Assembly: GCA_900770865.1 (NCBI GenBank)
Contig: CAAGLU010000341.1
Coordinates: forward strand, 1-9,804
Reading direction: 5' to 3'
DNA: 9,804 nt
Origin: an uncultured Atopobiaceae bacterium
GTDB taxonomy: Bacteria > Actinomycetota > Coriobacteriia > Coriobacteriales > Atopobiaceae
Below the pieces are notes generated by a model, which did not search any database, was not told where the DNA came from, and was given only the letters and a program-made list of their open reading frames with translations. The translations under genes and the position numbers were made by a program. Positions within the stretch are counted from its first letter, which is position 1. Every line of letters starts with the position of its first letter. Positions 6,386-9,804 of the stretch are shown one piece after another.

Positions 6386-7948
6386 ATGTTTGTCACGTTC
6401 ATCACGCCGGCCTCGTGGCTTCGCAGGCTCAAGCCCTACCAGTGGGGAGCCCATGTGTACGGAACCCCGGACTCCATCACGGGGCCGCTCATCCTGGCGG
6501 GCATCGCAAAGCGCGCCGGCAACCACGTGGAGGCATACGAGGAGCTCAACGGCTCGTTTGATATTGACCGCCTGATCGAGAAGACCGACGTGCTCTGCCT
6601 CTACACCATGACCTCCAATGCCCCGCGTGCCTACGACCTGGCAGACCTCTTCCACAAGCAGGGACATGCACACGTGATCATCGGCGGCATGCATGCCTCC
6701 GCCATGCCCGAGGAGGCTGCCCGCCACGCCGACCAGGTGCTGGTGGGGGAGGCCGAGGGCACGTTCCTGGACGTGCTCCAGGGTCGCATCCCCGATAGAA
6801 TCGTGCACTGCAAGCCCGTGTGTGATCTGGACTCCATCCCCTGGCCAGATTACTCGGTGCTCAAGACGCCCGTGAAGGCGGCAGACATCATGACCTCGCG
6901 CGGCTGTCCCTATCGCTGCAGCTTCTGCACCACGAGCCGCATGTTCTCGCCCTACCGCCAGCGCTCGGTCGACTCGGTCATCGCAGAGATTAAGCACTAC
7001 CACGAGATGGGCTTCGAGTACATGAACTTCGAGGACGACAACTTCACGGCGGACAAGGAGCGCGCCAAGGAGATCTGCCGCCGCATCATCGCCGAGAACC
7101 TGCAGTTCAAGGAGACCTTCTTCTTTGGGCGCACGGACATGGCCAACGACCCCGAGATGCTCGATCTTCTCGCCAAGGCGCACCTCAATTGGGTGCTCAT
7201 TGGCATCGAGTCGCTCAACCAGAAGACGCTCGACGCCGTGAACAAGCACCAGTCCATCGAGGACATCCGCCGCGCGGGGAAGGCCTGCCGCGACCACGGC
7301 ATCCAGCTCATCGCGAGCATCGTGGTGGGGGCAGATACCGACACGCACGAGGATATCATGCGCACCGTGCAGTTTGCCAAGGACATTGACGCCTCGAAGC
7401 TCCAACCGGCCATTCTCACGCCCTTCCCGGGCACGCCCGTCTACGAGGGGTATGAGAAGGAAAGCCGCATGCTCGTGCGCGACGAGCGCGACTGGGAACC
7501 CTTCGACATGATGAACGCCACCTACCAGCCAAAGAACATGTCGCCGTGGGACCTGGAGATGGAGTTCTTCCACGCGGCTTGCTCGTTTTACGACAGGCGC
7601 GGTGCTATTCGCATGGGGAAGACCTTTGGCCCGGCGTATGGCCTCACACGCTATGCCCTCGCGCTCATTGCGCGGCTGGGCAAGTGGGGCACGTGGCTGG
7701 CTGGCGTGGTGGGGAAGGGGAGCTGGTACTACTACCTGCGCCACATCCCTTGGCGCTACGCCACGGACCACGAGGGCGACGAGATTGGCCACGAGCTCAA
7801 GCAGCTGAGAAGGAAGGACGACGCCCAGGAGATTGCAACCACGTTGGCGGTTCTAGCCGTCCTTGTGTCTCCTGTGGTGAGGCGCGTGCGTCGGCTCATG
7901 AAAGACGGGTCTCCTTCTCTGCCTGGACGTCCCATCCGTCAATCGTGA
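6386..7948 (+). CDS. B12-binding-domain radical SAM protein (class B, BchE/HpnP-like), substrate unknown
   Basis: A 520-residue protein with the two-domain plan of cobalamin-associated radical SAM enzymes. The N-terminal Rossmann-like region (about 30-130) contains IIGGMHASAMPEE and VLVGEAEG, typical of the B12-binding half, but no DxHxxG base-off motif. The radical SAM barrel follows with the [4Fe-4S] ligands in CPYRCSFC (C174, C178, C181). Other barrel motifs are MNFEDDNFT (213-221), FGRTDM (247-252) and LIGIESLNQKTLDAVNKH (271-288). TPFPGTPVYEGY (345-356) begins a DUF4070-like C-terminal part. The tail (about 400-520) is rich in aromatic and basic residues and has a short hydrophobic run near 485-498 flanked by Arg, which may touch the membrane. 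The start is supported by AAGGGGGG 4 nt before the ATG. Relatives act in hopanoid methylation, tetrapyrrole and natural-product chemistry. No neighbour indicates the substrate. Confidence 0.88.
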   Translation: MFVTFITPASWLRRLKPYQWGAHVYGTPDSITGPLILAGIAKRAGNHVEAYEELNGSFDIDRLIEKTDVLCLYTMTSNAPRAYDLADLFHKQGHAHVIIGGMHASAMPEEAARHADQVLVGEAEGTFLDVLQGRIPDRIVHCKPVCDLDSIPWPDYSVLKTPVKAADIMTSRGCPYRCSFCTTSRMFSPYRQRSVDSVIAEIKHYHEMGFEYMNFEDDNFTADKERAKEICRRIIAENLQFKETFFFGRTDMANDPEMLDLLAKAHLNWVLIGIESLNQKTLDAVNKHQSIEDIRRAGKACRDHGIQLIASIVVGADTDTHEDIMRTVQFAKDIDASKLQPAILTPFPGTPVYEGYEKESRMLVRDERDWEPFDMMNATYQPKNMSPWDLEMEFFHAACSFYDRRGAIRMGKTFGPAYGLTRYALALIARLGKWGTWLAGVVGKGSWYYYLRHIPWRYATDHEGDEIGHELKQLRRKDDAQEIATTLAVLAVLVSPVVRRVRRLMKDGSPSLPGRPIRQS

Positions 7949-7979
7949 GTTCCTTGGTTGGGATAGCTTCCCTTTGGCC

Positions 7980-8128
7980 TCCTTCGCTTTACGCGATTGA
8001 GTCAAACACATGACCATCGCGTGGTTTTCAGCTTTTAGGGGATCTGACCGGTCACAATGGAGTGCGGTCAGTTCGTCCCGTGAAACTCGGTAACCGTTGG
8101 CGTCGACCAGCGCCATAAAGCGAAAGGA
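7980..8128 (+). ncRNA. Candidate structured 5' leader of fhs with Shine-Dalgarno-covering long-range helix
   Basis: TCCTT-CGCTTTA (7980-7991) is complementary to TAAAGCG-A-AAGGA (8116-8128): 12 bp with one bulged A. It covers the AAAGGA segment of the fhs ribosome binding site. The region it closes holds three further helices: 7992-7997/8016-8021, CTGACCG/CGGTCAG (8044-8050/8065-8071) and TGGCG/CGCCA (8098-8102/8111-8115). The first hairpin begins exactly where the long-range 5' strand ends, and the last ends exactly where its 3' strand begins, giving a neat four-way junction. I could not match it to THF, ZTP, glycine, SAM or cobalamin riboswitch consensus sequences. It is predicted by eye only. 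The first hairpin may instead be the terminator of the previous gene, in which case the outer helix would not exist in the fhs message. No promoter was resolved. Confidence 0.4.
7991..8028 (+). terminator. Hairpin with T-tract between the radical SAM gene and fhs
   Basis: ACGCGAT (7991-7997) and ATCGCGT (8016-8022) pair perfectly. Inside, GTCA (8001-8004) pairs with TGAC (8011-8014) across an AACACA loop. Two further T-G wobbles extend the base, then TTTT (8025-8028) and a second CTTTT follow. It lies 43 nt past the radical SAM stop, so it most simply ends that transcript. As it also falls inside a larger predicted leader fold, it could be an attenuator for fhs. The T-tract is short and offset by two G, so efficiency is uncertain. 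Confidence 0.6.
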
Positions 8129-8137
8129 AGTCAGGAG

Positions 8138-9804
8138 ATGGCAAAGTCTGATATCGAGATTGCCCAAGAGGCGAAGATGCTTCCCATTACCGAGGTCGCC
8201 AAGAAGGCGGGCCTGGGTCCCGAGCAGCTCGAGCTTTACGGGAACTACAAGGCGAAGGTCGACATCCACGCCTTTTCTAACACGCCCATGAAGGGCAAGC
8301 TTATTCTCGTCACTGCCATTAACCCCACGCCAGCAGGTGAGGGCAAGACCACCACGTCAGTTGGCCTTGAGGACGCCCTCTGCAAGATGGGCAAGAACGC
8401 CATGCTCTGCCTGCGCGAGCCCTCGCTTGGCCCGGTCTTTGGCATCAAGGGCGGCGCCGCAGGTGGCGGGTACGCTCAGGTTGTCCCTATGGAGGACATC
8501 AACCTGCACTTCACCGGCGACTTCCACGCCATTGGCGCGGCCAACAACCTCTGTGCCGCCATGCTGGACAACCACATCAAGCAGGGCAACGCCCTTGGCA
8601 TCGACCCGCGCCGCATTGTGTGGAAGCGCTGCGTTGACATGAACGATCGCCAGCTCAGGAGTATCGTCGACGGCCTGGGAGGTGTTGCCAACGGAATGCC
8701 GCGCGAGGACGGCTTCGACATCACCGTGGCCTCCGAGGTCATGGCCTGCTTCTGCCTGGCCACCGACCTCATGGACCTCAAGGCTCGCCTCGGCCGCATG
8801 GTCATTGCCTACACCTATGACCGCAAGCCGGTCACGGTCCACGACATCCACGCTGAGGGCGCCATGACGGCGCTGCTCAAGGATGCCATCAAGCCCAACC
8901 TCGTTCAGACGCTAGAGAACAACCCCGCCTTCGTGCACGGCGGCCCGTTCGCCAACATCGCGCACGGCTGCAACTCCGTCGAGGCAACCACGACCGCCCT
9001 CAAGCTCGCCGACTACGTGGTGACCGAGGCTGGCTTTGGCGCAGACCTTGGTGCCGAGAAGTTCCTGGACATCAAGAGCCGCTACGCTGGCCTGCACCCC
9101 GATGCCGTCGTGCTTGTCGCCACGGTCCGCGCGCTCAAGTACAACGGCGGCGTGCCCAAGAACGAGCTCACCGAGGAGAACCTCGGTGCCGTCAAGGCCG
9201 GCCTTCCCAACCTGCTCCGCCACGTCTCTAACATCAAGGACGTCTTCAAGCTCCCGGTGGTCGTTGCCATCAACGCGTTCCCCACGGACACCGAGGCAGA
9301 GCTCAAGCTCGTAGAGGACGAGTGCAACAAGCTTGGCGTGAACGTGGCCCTCTCCGAGGTTTGGGCCAAGGGCGGCGAGGGTGGCCTGGCGCTTGCCAGG
9401 GAGGTCGTGCGCCTCTGCGAGCAGCCCAACGACTTCCAGTTTGCCTATGACCTTGATGACACGATTGCCAACAAGCTCAATGCCATTGCCACCAAGATCT
9501 ATCACGCCGATGGCGTGGACTACACCACTAAGGCGGCCAAGCAGCTCAAGGAGCTGGAGGAGCAGGGCTTTGGCAAGCTCCCCATCTGCGTTGCCAAGAC
9601 GCAGTACTCCTTCACCGACGACCAGCACAAGCTCGGCGCTCCCGAGGGCTTCCGCATCACCGTGCGCAACCTCAAGGTCTCCGCAGGCGCAGGCTTCATC
9701 GTGGCACTCACGGGCGACATCATGACGATGCCCGGACTCCCCAAGGTGCCGGCCGCCGAGAAGATCGACGTGACGCCTGACGGCAAGATCGTCGGGCTGT
9801 TCTA
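8138..9804 (+). CDS. fhs: Formate-tetrahydrofolate ligase; window ends inside the probable stop codon
   Basis: ATP-dependent ligation of formate to tetrahydrofolate, giving 10-formyl-THF for purine synthesis, formyl-methionine and one-carbon flux (the methyl branch in acetogens). All family hallmarks are present: the P-loop TPAGEGKTTT (64-73), REPSLGPVFGIKGGAAGGGY (93-112, first family signature), VPMEDINLHFTGDFHAI (116-132), VASEVMA (197-203, second signature), VATVRALKYNGG, AINAFPTDT and VWAKGGEGG. The frame from the ATG gives 555 residues ending in GKIVGLF, the normal C-terminus of the family, and the last two bases are TA. The gene is therefore probably complete except for the last base of a TAA or TAG codon. 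AAAGGAAG about 8 nt before the ATG is the Shine-Dalgarno sequence; an AGGAG directly abutting the ATG is too close. It appears to be transcribed apart from the radical SAM gene and may be controlled by its structured leader. Confidence 0.96.
   Translation, partial: MAKSDIEIAQEAKMLPITEVAKKAGLGPEQLELYGNYKAKVDIHAFSNTPMKGKLILVTAINPTPAGEGKTTTSVGLEDALCKMGKNAMLCLREPSLGPVFGIKGGAAGGGYAQVVPMEDINLHFTGDFHAIGAANNLCAAMLDNHIKQGNALGIDPRRIVWKRCVDMNDRQLRSIVDGLGGVANGMPREDGFDITVASEVMACFCLATDLMDLKARLGRMVIAYTYDRKPVTVHDIHAEGAMTALLKDAIKPNLVQTLENNPAFVHGGPFANIAHGCNSVEATTTALKLADYVVTEAGFGADLGAEKFLDIKSRYAGLHPDAVVLVATVRALKYNGGVPKNELTEENLGAVKAGLPNLLRHVSNIKDVFKLPVVVAINAFPTDTEAELKLVEDECNKLGVNVALSEVWAKGGEGGLALAREVVRLCEQPNDFQFAYDLDDTIANKLNAIATKIYHADGVDYTTKAAKQLKELEEQGFGKLPICVAKTQYSFTDDQHKLGAPEGFRITVRNLKVSAGAGFIVALTGDIMTMPGLPKVPAAEKIDVTPDGKIVGLF

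Noticed and set aside
6287..7792. 501-codon open frame on the minus strand
   Set aside because: It is antisense to the radical SAM gene, whose motifs and reading frame are certain. The minus frame gives a His/Val/Leu-rich product without family motifs, typical of shadow frames in GC-rich DNA.
8088..8096. CGGT-A-ACCG palindrome in the fhs leader as a hairpin
   Set aside because: A one-base loop cannot form a hairpin, and as a DNA site it is too short to support.
7949..8137. Known THF or ZTP riboswitch upstream of fhs
   Set aside because: The CCGCCTGGGC block of ZTP riboswitches and the conserved core of THF riboswitches are absent, so I list only an unnamed candidate structure.
8912..9628. 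238-codon open frame on the minus strand over fhs
   Set aside because: It is antisense to fhs, and its Leu/Gly/Val-rich composition mirrors fhs codon bias.

Overview
The window is GC-rich, gene-dense and reads like a chromosomal region of a high-GC anaerobe. Overall codon use, a class II GalT and a complete fhs next to a B12-type radical SAM gene suggest an actinobacterium of the Coriobacteriia (Olsenella/Atopobium/Collinsella-like). That placement is an inference from style and gene content, not from a marker gene.

Layout. On the minus strand from the left edge: a partial YdcF-like DUF218 protein (1-695), an intergenic stretch with a nested inverted repeat and the terminator of the galactose operon (696-972), then the operon itself, read right to left as galM (4974-3892), galK (3806-2592) and galT (2601-973). 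galK and galT overlap by 10 nt. A 191-bp intergenic region (4975-5165) with two inverted repeats separates galM from a divergently transcribed LacI/GalR-family regulator (5166-6188, plus strand). After a strong hairpin terminator that begins inside the lacI-type stop codon comes a 170-bp region (6216-6385) with a 21-bp periodic array of TACCG-type motifs and a possible promoter. It precedes a 520-residue B12-binding-domain radical SAM protein (6386-7948). A 189-bp gap (7949-8137) holds a terminator-like hairpin inside what looks like a larger multi-helix RNA leader. The last gene is fhs, formate-tetrahydrofolate ligase, complete to its last residue; the window ends two bases into its probable stop codon.

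How the genes work together. GalM interconverts beta- and alpha-D-galactose, GalK phosphorylates alpha-galactose, and GalT exchanges uridylyl groups to give UDP-galactose and glucose-1-phosphate. This is the Leloir pathway without GalE or a sugar transporter in view. The divergent LacI-type protein is the natural candidate for its galactose-responsive repressor. Fhs supplies 10-formyl-tetrahydrofolate and has no obvious link to the gal genes. The radical SAM protein stands alone, with no recognisable substrate-specifying neighbour.

The points most worth a second look are the phased 21-bp repeats in front of the radical SAM gene, the candidate structured leader in front of fhs (a 12-bp long-range helix covering the upstream Shine-Dalgarno segment and closing three hairpins), and a galactokinase whose signature carries Asn where Glu is usual. 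No mobile element, CRISPR array, tRNA or rRNA was seen.
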